A stretch of DNA of 47,511 bases from an uncultured Lachnospiraceae bacterium (GTDB lineage: Bacteria; Bacillota; Clostridia; Lachnospirales; Lachnospiraceae): positions 1-47,511 of the forward strand of contig CANCYO010000018.1 of the NCBI GenBank assembly GCA_947382415.1, read 5' to 3'. The position numbers were made by a program, and so were the translations under genes. The notes under the pieces were generated by a model that saw nothing but the letters and a program-made list of their open reading frames with translations, searched no databases and was not told the DNA's origin. Each line of letters begins with the position of its first letter. Within the stretch, counting starts at the first letter, position 1. This document shows positions 16,200 through 24,490 of the stretch, piece by piece.

Positions 16200-16454
16200 T
16201 TATTTCAAAATGTCTTTAATCTCCGGAATAGATTTTCCCTTCAGACGCAATTCCTTTATTTTTTGAATCAGCGCTATACTTTGTTCCCGTTTATAGCGTC
16301 GTGTCAGATTTTCTTCCGCCTGTTCAAAGGGCAGCATACCTTCTTCCGTATAAAATTTTAATGTACTGTACCGCATATCGGTGAGTCTTACCAGTTCTCC
16401 GATGGTTACATACTCTGAATTGTTTATTACATCCAGGCTTCTTTGTCTTGACAT
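16200..16454 (-). CDS. small MerR-type HTH regulator
   Basis: 84 residues consisting almost only of the winged HTH: YVTIGELVRLTDMRYSTLKFYTEEGML is the MerR helix-turn-helix and first wing, and LIQKIKELRLKGKSIPEIKDIL the following helices. It lacks the C-terminal dimer coiled coil and effector domain, so it is shorter than classical MerR proteins (about 110-140 or more). It lies 13 bp behind the GPP34 gene in the same direction and is likely its regulator. Confidence 0.75.
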   Translation of the reverse strand: MSRQRSLDVINNSEYVTIGELVRLTDMRYSTLKFYTEEGMLPFEQAEENLTRRYKREQSIALIQKIKELRLKGKSIPEIKDILK

Positions 16455-16467
16455 ATGAACTTCTCCA

Positions 16468-17127
16468 TTAGCTGTAGGCTACAATTAAAACGCTCATCAT
16501 CGCAATCAGGTTTTCCACATAATCGATCATGGCTTTGATTGTTTTTCCAGTGTCAGAGTTGGCGGTTTCCTTTAATTTAGCTTTTATTTCTTTTTGCTCA
16601 TACCCGGCAAACCAGGTCTTTAACAGCTTACTCTTATCCAGAAGAATGACCAGAGCGGCGATCTCTTCTGTAATGTCAACATCTTCCAAAAACTCTGCCC
16701 TTATCATATCGATGACATAATGAACAGCTTTTGCATTTGGGATGCAGGCATTTTTATTTCCGGAAATGCCTAAACGGGTAACTTCTGCCAGACCTGAATC
16801 CTCCAGAGAAGCGCCGATGGAATTGATAAGCTCATATAAGTTTTTATCGGTGACGGAATAGGTATATGCTTCTAATATTTTTTCCAATTTTACCGGTTTT
16901 GATTGATTGATAAAATCATACAAAGGTTTCAGATAAGCCTTAGCGTCCGGAAGTTCATCTGTTACAGTAACGCTTTTCTTATCAATCTTAATGCAATTTT
17001 GTAACTGTAATTCTAATAAACCGGATGCTACAAGACATACCAATCGCTCTGTGCTAAAGCCGGAAAATTTCCCTTTGGAATTTACGGCACAAATCAAATA
17101 CTCCTGTGTAATAGTCAAATCTTTCAT
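16468..17127 (-). CDS. GPP34 (GOLPH3-like) family protein
   Basis: 219 residues of the GPP34 family, bacterial relatives of the eukaryotic Golgi phosphoprotein 3. Visible features: the start LTITQEYLICAVN, the GLLELQLQNCIKID strand block (family pattern LxxGxLxxL.....I), the acidic linker, and the C-terminal helices with ISEEIAAL-like VDITEEIAALVILLDKSKLL and a final hydrophobic helix LIAMMSVLIVAYS. Eukaryotic members bind phosphoinositide membranes; bacterial functions are unknown. AAGGAGGATG serves ATG 17127. Strong promoter upstream. First gene of a two-gene unit with the MerR-like regulator. Confidence 0.8.
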   Translation of the reverse strand: MKDLTITQEYLICAVNSKGKFSGFSTERLVCLVASGLLELQLQNCIKIDKKSVTVTDELPDAKAYLKPLYDFINQSKPVKLEKILEAYTYSVTDKNLYELINSIGASLEDSGLAEVTRLGISGNKNACIPNAKAVHYVIDMIRAEFLEDVDITEEIAALVILLDKSKLLKTWFAGYEQKEIKAKLKETANSDTGKTIKAMIDYVENLIAMMSVLIVAYS

Positions 17128-17141
17128 CTGACATCCTCCTT

Positions 17142-17167
17142 ACTTACTACTTATCACTTACTACTTA
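17142..17167. repeat. 12-bp direct repeat in the GPP34 leader
   Basis: ACTTACTACTTA occurs at 17142-17153 and 17156-17167, in the leader between the GPP34 promoter and its start codon. Could be a regulator site or chance slippage. Confidence 0.5.
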
Positions 17168-17171
17168 CGAT

Positions 17172-17201
17172 ATAATATATCACATACGGAAGATTTGTCA
17201 A
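17172..17201 (-). promoter_or_regulatory. promoter of the GPP34-MerR operon
   Basis: On the minus strand TTGACA (17196-17201), 18-bp spacer, TATTAT (17172-17177). MerR proteins usually act at promoters with long spacers of 19-20 bp, so 18 is only mildly suggestive. Confidence 0.65.
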
Positions 17202-17268
17202 TACCTTATATAAAAATCAGGATGGCGGGAATTGTTGCTTAAGGTTTTCTTAAATTGCCCATATAACA

Positions 17269-17297
17269 TTGTCGAACGGAAAAATTTCTGTTATGGT
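17269..17297 (+). promoter_or_regulatory. possible promoter of the ABC/MoxR/vWA operon
   Basis: TTGTCG at 17269-17274, 17-bp spacer, TATGGT at 17292-17297. Both boxes are only 4 of 6, so confidence is low, but it is the best-placed candidate upstream of the first gene. Confidence 0.35.
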
Positions 17298-17339
17298 AGA
17301 GGTATATTTTGGAGAATGGAAGAGAGGAACGTATTGCAG

Positions 17340-19319
17340 ATGAAGGGCAGAATTGGGATTCTGGTAACGCTTTTGGGTATCATGTTCTTTGGTGGAGCGA
17401 AAATGACGGTTTTGGCCGAGGAGGACTTTGTCATCGACGCGGTGATGGTGCCCCAGGCTCAGGATACATATGATATCAGACTGACCGTTCAGAATAACGG
17501 ACAGGACTGGGAGGGAATCGCCAGATTGTCCATAGAGGAGAGATACAGTTGGTATACCACAGCTTATGATACGGCTTTGTCTTTGCCGCAGGGCAGTACC
17601 AAACAGTTTGTCGTCAGGATTCCCAGGGACGGGCAGGAGGTTTCCGGAGGAACGATGAAGGTCGTTCTGCAGGACAAGAAGTCTCAAAAGAGCGCGGAGA
17701 AGAAATTTGACCGGTTTTTGCTGGATGCGGGCAACGCTCTGAGTCTTGGTATTCTCAGCGATGCGTATTCCACGCTCACCTATCTGGATATGGGAGGGCA
17801 GGCGTTATATTTTGGAAGTGATGAGTATCCTGTAAGACTTGTGGAATTAAATCAGGATAATCTGGTGGATACCTTAGATGGACTGACCATTCTGGTGATC
17901 GACAGATATGATACCTCTGTCTTGACGGAAGAGGAAGTAAGGGCTTTGGAGCTCTGGAATTACGATGGCGGGGTGCTGATCGTCGGGACCGGGAGTTATG
18001 GAGAGAAGACACTGGCAGGCCTGGACTATCTGGCAGTAGACTGCGAGGAAATTCTTAAGCCGGGAGAAAGTCCGGAAAATGTAAACGAATATGTGGATTT
18101 TTCCAAGCTTTCCATAGCGCAGCTCAGGGATTTGGACAGACGGTATGGCGACAGCAGCAACGAGACCTCTGTTATGGTGGATGCTATGGGAGACGGCGCA
18201 GCGGGCATTGTGCCTTACGGGTTATCGGAGCTCGGAGAGCAGGATGCATCCGTTTATACTGATTATATCAATCAGGAAACATTCGTGTATTATCTTTTGA
18301 ATGAAGTGTGCAGGACGGCCGATTCGCGTTATGCATATTCTACGTCATCCGGCAGCTCCGAATATGGGAATATCCAACGCAGGATTCTGAGTGTACTTGG
18401 GAACAGCAGCGGTTCTCTGAATTTCGGTGCGCTGAGATTAATCGTGATTCTGTATGTGATTTTTGCGGGTCCCCTGCTTTATATGATCCTGCGTCTGTTA
18501 AAGAAGAGAGAGCTTTACTGGGTGGCTGTGCCTGTGACGGCTGTTGCGGGAATCTTTCTGGTTTTTCTGGCAGGAAGAGGTTTCGAGGTTGTGAGCACCC
18601 GGGTGTATTCCGTGACTGTGGAAAATCTGTCTGATCATAAGGGGGGCAGAACCTGGCTGCACTGTTATGACGCCAACCATGGAGAGTGGGGCTTACGTTT
18701 GGCGGAGGATTATGATTATGTGGGGCCGTGTGCGGACAGTTATCGCTATGGACGGGATGAGGACGATTATTACAATCATATTCGGAGAGAGGGGGACAGG
18801 CTCTTTTTCGGCATCCGGGCAGGTTCAAGCTTTGAGGACAGTTATTTCTGTGCGGGCGGTTTTCCGAACAGGAGTGATGGCGAACTCTCGTTTGAGTATT
18901 TCGGGAGCGTTCAGCCGGGTGGCGGCGGAACCGTTGTCAACGGGACGGACCGGGACTTTGCTTATATTGCGCTTGTAGCAAACGATTCGGTATATGTCTA
19001 TAAAGGCCTTGCAGCGGGAGCGCGCTGTGATCTGCAGGACGCGGAATGTATTTACAACAATACCCAGAATTATCGTTCCAATATCGGATATGGATATCTG
19101 TATGATCTTCTGGAGGACATGCTGGTGGATGTCAGCCGGAAGAAGCAGAAGAGAGAGGACGTTGACACTCTGGCGGCTCTGGGGGTCGGGATTTTTTCCG
19201 TGTATCCTGAGCTTGGAAGTAATGATCTGCTGATCATGGGCGTGACGGCGGACTGGGATAAGGCGATAGACGATACCTGCGGCGAGATATCCTATGGATG
19301 TCTCTATGCGATACAATAG
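17340..19319 (+). CDS. secreted/membrane protein of unknown function, first gene of the vWA operon
   Basis: About 659 residues from ATG 17340 (in-frame ATG 17316 and an open frame back to 17232 exist). N-terminal signal peptide MKGRIGILVTLLGIMFF...VLA, then an extracytoplasmic part with an Ig-like strand block (YDIRLTVQNNGQDWEGIARLSI), a Rossmann-like block with LTILVIDRYDTSVL and GVLIVGTGSYG that resembles a class I glutamine-amidotransferase-like fold, and two membrane helices in the middle (LRLIVILYVIFAGPLLYMIL and WVAVPVTAVAGIFLVFLAG). The C-terminal 230 residues are extracytoplasmic, Gly/Tyr/Asp-rich. No named family recognised. It is followed after 9 bp by the ABC ATPase gene and probably works with the membrane assembly encoded downstream. 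Confidence 0.75.
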   Translation: MKGRIGILVTLLGIMFFGGAKMTVLAEEDFVIDAVMVPQAQDTYDIRLTVQNNGQDWEGIARLSIEERYSWYTTAYDTALSLPQGSTKQFVVRIPRDGQEVSGGTMKVVLQDKKSQKSAEKKFDRFLLDAGNALSLGILSDAYSTLTYLDMGGQALYFGSDEYPVRLVELNQDNLVDTLDGLTILVIDRYDTSVLTEEEVRALELWNYDGGVLIVGTGSYGEKTLAGLDYLAVDCEEILKPGESPENVNEYVDFSKLSIAQLRDLDRRYGDSSNETSVMVDAMGDGAAGIVPYGLSELGEQDASVYTDYINQETFVYYLLNEVCRTADSRYAYSTSSGSSEYGNIQRRILSVLGNSSGSLNFGALRLIVILYVIFAGPLLYMILRLLKKRELYWVAVPVTAVAGIFLVFLAGRGFEVVSTRVYSVTVENLSDHKGGRTWLHCYDANHGEWGLRLAEDYDYVGPCADSYRYGRDEDDYYNHIRREGDRLFFGIRAGSSFEDSYFCAGGFPNRSDGELSFEYFGSVQPGGGGTVVNGTDRDFAYIALVANDSVYVYKGLAAGARCDLQDAECIYNNTQNYRSNIGYGYLYDLLEDMLVDVSRKKQKREDVDTLAALGVGIFSVYPELGSNDLLIMGVTADWDKAIDDTCGEISYGCLYAIQ

Positions 19320-19328
19320 GGGGGCAGT

Positions 19329-20255
19329 ATGCTGTATATCAACAATTTGACAAAAAATTACGGTTCTTTTACGGCGGTCAACCATTTGACGCTGCATATA
19401 CCCGAGGGAGATCTGTTCGGTTTTGTGGGACCTAACGGCGCAGGCAAGACTACCACGATCCGCATTGTGTGCGGCCTGCTCAAAGCCAGCGGGGGTGCGG
19501 TGAAAATAGGCGGCACTGCGGCGGATGTGGGCAGCAGGGAGATGAAGCGTCTGATCGGTTATGTGCCGGACTTCTTTGGTGTATATGACAATCTGAAGGT
19601 GCGGGAATATATGGATTTATATGGCTCCATGTATGGAATGTACTCCCGGGATATCGCAAAGCTTGCGGACGATCTGCTGGAGCTGGTCAATCTCTCCGAC
19701 AAGAAGGAGGTCTATGTGGACACCCTCTCCCGGGGCATGAAACAGCGTCTTTGCGTGGCCAGAGCCCTGCTCCACAATCCCAGGCTGTTGATTCTGGACG
19801 AGCCCAGCTCCGGCCTGGATCCCAGAGCCAGGGTGGAGATGAAAGAGCTTTTGAAAAATCTGCATTCCATGGGAAAGACCATTGTCATCAGTTCCCATAT
19901 TCTCTCGGAGCTCTCCGAGATGTGCAGCAGTATCGGTATCATGAACCGGGGAAAGCTGGTGACGGCTGGCCGGATTGAGGATATTATGCAGCAGCTTTCG
20001 GGCGGGACGCGCATACACATCCATATTGCATCTGAGATGGAGACGGCGGTGCGGGTCATGAAGGAGCAGGACAGAGTCACTGTGGAATCTGTCCGGGAAA
20101 ATGAACTGATCATCTCCTACGGCGGAACGGACGAGGAGATTTGCGGACTGATTGGCCGGTTGATACAAAATCAGGTGATTCTGACAGGTTTCCACAGGGA
20201 GGAAGGCAGTCTGGAATCGCTGTTCATGCAGTTGACAGGAGGTGCAGCGCAATGA
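19329..20255 (+). CDS. ABC transporter ATP-binding protein
   Basis: 308 residues. Walker A FVGPNGAGKTTTI, Q-loop region YVPDFFGVYDNL, signature LSRGMKQRL, Walker B LLILDEPSSGLD and H-loop ISSHILSEL. This is the CcmA/NatA-type ATPase of two-component ABC systems with a multi-helix permease. The C-terminal 90 residues form the usual extra domain. Stop overlaps the permease ATG by 4 bp (ATGA), so the pair is translationally coupled. Confidence 0.92.
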   Translation: MLYINNLTKNYGSFTAVNHLTLHIPEGDLFGFVGPNGAGKTTTIRIVCGLLKASGGAVKIGGTAADVGSREMKRLIGYVPDFFGVYDNLKVREYMDLYGSMYGMYSRDIAKLADDLLELVNLSDKKEVYVDTLSRGMKQRLCVARALLHNPRLLILDEPSSGLDPRARVEMKELLKNLHSMGKTIVISSHILSELSEMCSSIGIMNRGKLVTAGRIEDIMQQLSGGTRIHIHIASEMETAVRVMKEQDRVTVESVRENELIISYGGTDEEICGLIGRLIQNQVILTGFHREEGSLESLFMQLTGGAAQ

Positions 20256-21160
20256 AAATGAGATTGAATCCCATCGTGAAAAAGGACCTGCAGGTGGCAG
20301 CGCGCAGTATGCGGTTGAGCTGGGGACTTTTTGCCTATGAGGCGCTGCTGGCGCTGGCTTACCTTCTGACCATGGCTGTGATTCAGGGGAACAGTACCAA
20401 TATCTATGGCGCAGGAAATGTCTATAGTTATCTGGTCAGTCTGTTTCCGGTTCTGGCAGTGTCGCAGGTATGTATCGTTGCGTTGATCGTGCCCATTATC
20501 ACCGCGTCTTCCATCTCGGGGGAGCGGGAGCGTCAGACTCTTGACATCATGTTGACCACTTGTATGTCTCCCTTTTCCATCGTATTGGGAAAAGTAATAT
20601 CCGCTGTGCTGCGTATCCTGTTTTTTGTGGCAGCCAGTACGCCCATCATGGCGCTGGCGTTTGTGCTGGGGGGCTTGAGCTGGATCAATCTGTTTTACTT
20701 TCTGCTCACCATCATTTTGCTGTCGGTGCTGTCGGGGAGTATCGGGATATTTTGTTCCGCTCTCTGCCGCAGGTCAATAACGGCTGTTATATTATCCTTT
20801 GCTTTTTATTTTATGATCTATTTCATGACGTTTCTGCCTCTTGTGCTGAGGGCCGCCATGGGCGCATCAAGTGCGGGGGAGTCCGTATTGGTCCTGCTGT
20901 TTAATCCTGCCGTGTTTTTTGAAGAATTCTTTATGCAGATCATGACGGGCAATTCGCTTTTGGGGGGATCGGGTTATGTATTCTCCAGATCGGATGTGGG
21001 ATTTTTGAGTTATCATCTGGCCACCGGAAAGAGATGGATGTTTGTGTCGGCGGGCTGTATCTTACTGCTGGCGCTGCTGTTTATGCTGGCGGCTGCATGG
21101 AAGGTAAATCCCATGCATTCCGCTTCGGGACGAAAGCGCGGCAAGGCGCGGAAGGGTTGA
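20252..21160 (+). CDS. ABC-2 type permease
   Basis: 302 residues with at least six membrane helices, for example LFAYEALLALAYLLTM, LVSLFPVLAVSQVCIVALIVPII, FFVAASTPIMALAFVL, FYFLLTIILLSVLSGSIGIF and a C-terminal CILLLALLFMLAAAW. The cytoplasmic ERERQTLDIMLTT motif is the classic ABC-2 permease element. It partners the ATPase encoded just upstream. Substrate unknown; the cluster context suggests a role in cell-envelope assembly or export rather than nutrient uptake. Confidence 0.9.
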   Translation: MKMRLNPIVKKDLQVAARSMRLSWGLFAYEALLALAYLLTMAVIQGNSTNIYGAGNVYSYLVSLFPVLAVSQVCIVALIVPIITASSISGERERQTLDIMLTTCMSPFSIVLGKVISAVLRILFFVAASTPIMALAFVLGGLSWINLFYFLLTIILLSVLSGSIGIFCSALCRRSITAVILSFAFYFMIYFMTFLPLVLRAAMGASSAGESVLVLLFNPAVFFEEFFMQIMTGNSLLGGSGYVFSRSDVGFLSYHLATGKRWMFVSAGCILLLALLFMLAAAWKVNPMHSASGRKRGKARKG

Positions 21161-21212
21161 AGGAGCCACGGGAGTATAAAGCCTGAGCTGAGAAAGGACG
21201 GGTGTAAACGGT

Positions 21213-22592
21213 ATGGGGCTGAGAGAGTTCCTTGACAGGATAAAGGCCTGCCGCCGGAGGCTGAATCTGGCGGGATTTGTGAAAAAATTCCTGTTTGCTC
21301 TGAGCGTGGGTGCGGGAGTGGGCATTCTCTTTCAGATTGCGGCTTTTGTGACGCCGCTTTATTATGCGAATCTTTATGCGGGGATTGCCCTTGTGCTTGC
21401 CGCGCTGACAGCGTTTGCAGCGGGCTGTGTAGGACGATGCACCATGGAGCAGGCGGCGCTTGCCATGGATGGCTTTGGATTTGAGGAACGGATCATCACT
21501 GCCTACGAAAACAGGGAGAAAAAGGGGGCAATGATCGCGCTCCAGAGACAGGACGCCATGAGGCGGCTCTCAGAGAATCGTGACAGAATCAGGATACCGC
21601 TTTTGCCCTCCCGGAAAAGAACAGTATGGCCGTTGGGGCTAATGGTGTTGCTGGCAGGACTCGCGCTGATACCTTCCCCGGTAAAGGACCGGGCACGTGA
21701 GCTTCACGGGATCAGAGCTGAGGCCAAAGAGAAGGAGAAAGAGATTGACGAGGTTATAGAGACGCTGGGCAAGCTGGAGCAGGAGACGCTGACACCCGAA
21801 CAGCAGGCGGCCCTGCAGCAGATGCAGGAGATGCTGCAGTCGTCCATGCAGGAGTATCAGCAGGCGCAGTCCGCAGAGGCACTGGCAGCGGCCGGCGAGA
21901 AGCTTCACTATAAATATGAAAATATGAGCAGTCAGTTGTCCGGTATCTCACAGAGCCTTCAGAATGGAGCAACCGCTTCGGCAGTCACGGCGGAGTCCAT
22001 GCAGGCCATGGCGGAGAAGCTGCAGCAGATGAGCGGGAAAGAGCCTTCGGGAGGAAATCAGCTTGCCTCCAATCAGGGACAGAACGGTCAGGGGAGCCAG
22101 AATGGTCAGGACGGTCAAAACGGCCAGAACGGTCAAAATGGTCAAAGCGGCCAAAGTGGTCAAAACGGTCAAGATGGCCAGGGCAGCGGCGGTCAGGGAG
22201 ACGGCGACGGTCAAGGCAGCGGCGGTCAGGGAGACGGCGACGGTCAAGGCAGCAGCGGTCAGGGAGACGGCAACGGCCAAGGCAGCGGCGGTCAGGGAGC
22301 AGGCGACGGCTCCGGCAGTGGACGCGGAACAGGGAGCAGCAACACGGCCCACGATTATGTCAGTGTGCCAAATGCCATTGCCGACAGCGGTAATCTCACG
22401 GGAAATGCGGTAGATCATGACGCTTCCGAGTATTTCCGCGCGCAGAACGGCCTGAGCTGGGAGGGGACGCATGTGTCCCATGAGGCGGTGATCGGAAGCT
22501 ATGAGCGCAACGCTTACGAGGGCATTGCCGCAGGGCGTTACCCCAGCGGTATGGAAAATGTGATCAAAAATTATTTTGCAAGCTTTAATTAG
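21213..22592 (+). CDS. membrane protein with coiled coil and Gly/Gln low-complexity repeats
   Basis: 459 residues. Helices at about 22-42 and 48-72 (FLFALSVGAGVGILFQIAAF; AGIALVLAALTAFAAGC), another at about 138-152, then a Glu/Gln-rich coiled coil (KEKEIDEVIETLGKLEQETL) and a region of about 120 residues dominated by Gly, Gln, Asn, Asp and Ser. The end is folded-looking again (EAVIGSYERNAYEGIAAGRY). The layout resembles DUF4175-like proteins that accompany MoxR/DUF58/vWA operons, but I cannot confirm the family. The ribosome site is weak (AAAGGA about 14 nt before ATG 21213). Confidence 0.75.
   Translation: MGLREFLDRIKACRRRLNLAGFVKKFLFALSVGAGVGILFQIAAFVTPLYYANLYAGIALVLAALTAFAAGCVGRCTMEQAALAMDGFGFEERIITAYENREKKGAMIALQRQDAMRRLSENRDRIRIPLLPSRKRTVWPLGLMVLLAGLALIPSPVKDRARELHGIRAEAKEKEKEIDEVIETLGKLEQETLTPEQQAALQQMQEMLQSSMQEYQQAQSAEALAAAGEKLHYKYENMSSQLSGISQSLQNGATASAVTAESMQAMAEKLQQMSGKEPSGGNQLASNQGQNGQGSQNGQDGQNGQNGQNGQSGQSGQNGQDGQGSGGQGDGDGQGSGGQGDGDGQGSSGQGDGNGQGSGGQGAGDGSGSGRGTGSSNTAHDYVSVPNAIADSGNLTGNAVDHDASEYFRAQNGLSWEGTHVSHEAVIGSYERNAYEGIAAGRYPSGMENVIKNYFASFN
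22176..22307 (+). repeat. 33-bp coding tandem repeat (11-residue Gly/Gln units)
   Basis: Four consecutive 33-bp copies encode GQGSGGQGDGD, the same again, then two variants with single-residue changes (GQGSSGQGDGN and GQGSGGQGAGD). It is preceded by about ten NGQ-type triplets at roughly 22080-22175. Likely to vary in number between strains. Confidence 0.85.
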
Positions 22593-22627
22593 GTGGAATC
22601 AGGTTGAATCAGGGAGGCGACAGAGCG

Positions 22628-23596
22628 ATGAGTGAATTGGACAGGAGCAGATTAGAAGATCCGGCCTATATGGCGCAGCGGATTGCGGCCTGCGAAGCGG
22701 AGATACAAAAAGGAATCATCGGGCAGAGGGAGATCATCCGGCAGGTGATATTGGCCATGCTCACGGGAGGCAATGTGCTTCTGGAAGGTATGCCGGGACT
22801 GGGGAAGACCAGACTGGTCAGTACCATTGGCAGGGTGTTCGATCTGTCCTTTAAACGGATTCAGTTTACCCCGGATCTGATGCCCAGCGATGTGACGGGA
22901 ACCAATATCATTGTCAAGAACGAGAAGGGCAGTTCTTTTTCGTTTGAAAGAGGTCCCATTTTCGCCAATCTGATTCTGGCCGATGAGATCAACCGCGCCA
23001 CGCCAAAGACGCAGTCGGCGTTGCTGGAGGCCATGCAGGAGCACACCGTGACGGTGGGAAATGAAAGCCATACTCTGGAGGAGCCCTTCTTTGTGCTGGC
23101 CACCCAGAATCCTATCGAAAACGAGGGGACTTATCCCCTGCCGGAGGCGCAGTTGGACCGTTTCATGTTCAAGATTCTGGTGCGCTTTCCCTCAAAGGAG
23201 GAGCTTAAGGGGATCGTGGAGCTGACTGAGGGGAGCGGTGCGGCTGAAATTCAGAAAATGCTGGACGGGGAGGGACTGCTTGCAGCCAGAGCGCTGGTGA
23301 ATCAGATTCCTGTGGCGGATGCGGTGCTGGATTATGCGCTGGATATCGTCATGGAGACTCATGCCGAGAATCCCCATATCAGGGAGGGGGCAAGTCCCAG
23401 GGCGGCCCAGGCGCTGATCCGCGCCTCAAGAGCCAGGGCTTTTCTGGAGGGGCGTCTGAATGTGGCGTTTCAGGATGTGGAGGAGATGGCTTATCCTGTA
23501 CTGAGACACCGGATTATTCCCAGCTTTGACGCCATCAGCGAGGGCGTAGGTGAGGATGTGATCATTCAGCGGATTCTTGCCGCGAAGAAACCATAA
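22628..23596 (+). CDS. MoxR-family AAA+ ATPase
   Basis: About 322 residues. Walker A GMPGLGKTR, Walker B LILADEINRATPKTQSALLEAMQE, sensor-1 LATQNPIE, and the arginine-containing LPEAQLDRFMFK that is characteristic of MoxR. MoxR ATPases act as chaperones for vWA/DUF58 protein complexes. I choose ATG 22628 with GGAGG at 22613-22617; a TTG at 22604 would add 8 residues. Followed after 12 bp by the DUF58 gene. Confidence 0.93.
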   Translation: MSELDRSRLEDPAYMAQRIAACEAEIQKGIIGQREIIRQVILAMLTGGNVLLEGMPGLGKTRLVSTIGRVFDLSFKRIQFTPDLMPSDVTGTNIIVKNEKGSSFSFERGPIFANLILADEINRATPKTQSALLEAMQEHTVTVGNESHTLEEPFFVLATQNPIENEGTYPLPEAQLDRFMFKILVRFPSKEELKGIVELTEGSGAAEIQKMLDGEGLLAARALVNQIPVADAVLDYALDIVMETHAENPHIREGASPRAAQALIRASRARAFLEGRLNVAFQDVEEMAYPVLRHRIIPSFDAISEGVGEDVIIQRILAAKKP

Positions 23597-23608
23597 GAGG
23601 GTGAAAGT

Positions 23609-24490
23609 ATGATGCCGGATGCCGCATTTTTTGATACTTTGTCCAGACTCAGGCTGGCAATGGGGCACAGGTCTTCCATGAATCTGTCGGGAAACCGCAA
23701 GTCCATGCAGAAGGGTTCCTCCACGGAGTTTTCCGATTTCAGGGAGTATATGCCCGGGGACGATATACGCCGCATTGACTGGAATGCCTATGGGCGTCTG
23801 GACCGGCTTTATGTGAAGGAATATATGGAGGAGAAGGAGGCTGTGGTGTCTATTCTGATCGACAGCAGCGCCTCCATGGATTACGGGGTAAAGAAAAAGG
23901 GTGAACTGGCCTGTATGCTGGCTGCCGCTCTGGGTTACATGGGTCTGAACAATATGGATCGGGTGATTCTCTATGATATGCAGAACATGCAGTCTCCCTT
24001 TGTAGCTTCGGGCGGGAAACGGGCCCTGCCCAGGATGACGGATTGGCTGGAGCAGCGGCGCTTTGACGGGAAGGTGGATATCGGGGATGCCATCAGCCGG
24101 CTGCCGTTAAAGGGGCCGGGTGTGACGGTGATCATCAGCGATTTCCTGCAGGAGACATTTCTGGAAAATGAGCAGGAGGCTGTGGGAAAACTTTTGCGTT
24201 TTCTGGACTATCGCAGGCAGAAGGCGGTGCTTTTGCATGTGCTGGCAGGGGAGGAGCTCTCCGTGGGGCTTACAGGCACCCGGAATCTGATCGATATGGA
24301 GGAGGAGAGCACACTGCGGCTGACTTTGGATGCCGGGAGCATCCGTGTGTATGAGCGGGCGCTGCAGGCTTTTTTGGACGGGCTTCGGAGGGAGTGCGCA
24401 AGGACGGGGGCGTTTTATTCGGTGTGCAGTACGGAACGGGAGATTCATCAACTGATTTTTCGGGATTTAAGGATGCTATATGATATTTGA
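23609..24490 (+). CDS. DUF58 domain protein
   Basis: 293 residues. The DUF58 signature EFSDFREYMPGDDIRRIDWN is followed by LYVKEYMEEKEAVVSILIDSSASMD, where DSSAS is a vWA-like MIDAS start. DUF58 proteins pair with MoxR ATPases and membrane vWA proteins. No signal peptide or membrane segment; it should sit in the cytoplasm. Its end overlaps the start of the large vWA gene by 11 bp. Confidence 0.9.
   Translation: MMPDAAFFDTLSRLRLAMGHRSSMNLSGNRKSMQKGSSTEFSDFREYMPGDDIRRIDWNAYGRLDRLYVKEYMEEKEAVVSILIDSSASMDYGVKKKGELACMLAAALGYMGLNNMDRVILYDMQNMQSPFVASGGKRALPRMTDWLEQRRFDGKVDIGDAISRLPLKGPGVTVIISDFLQETFLENEQEAVGKLLRFLDYRRQKAVLLHVLAGEELSVGLTGTRNLIDMEEESTLRLTLDAGSIRVYERALQAFLDGLRRECARTGAFYSVCSTEREIHQLIFRDLRMLYDI

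Noticed and set aside
22080..22330. Possible CRISPR-like repeat array
   Set aside because: The repeats are in-frame coding units (NGQ and GQGSGGQGDGD) without spacers, inside the coiled-coil membrane protein.
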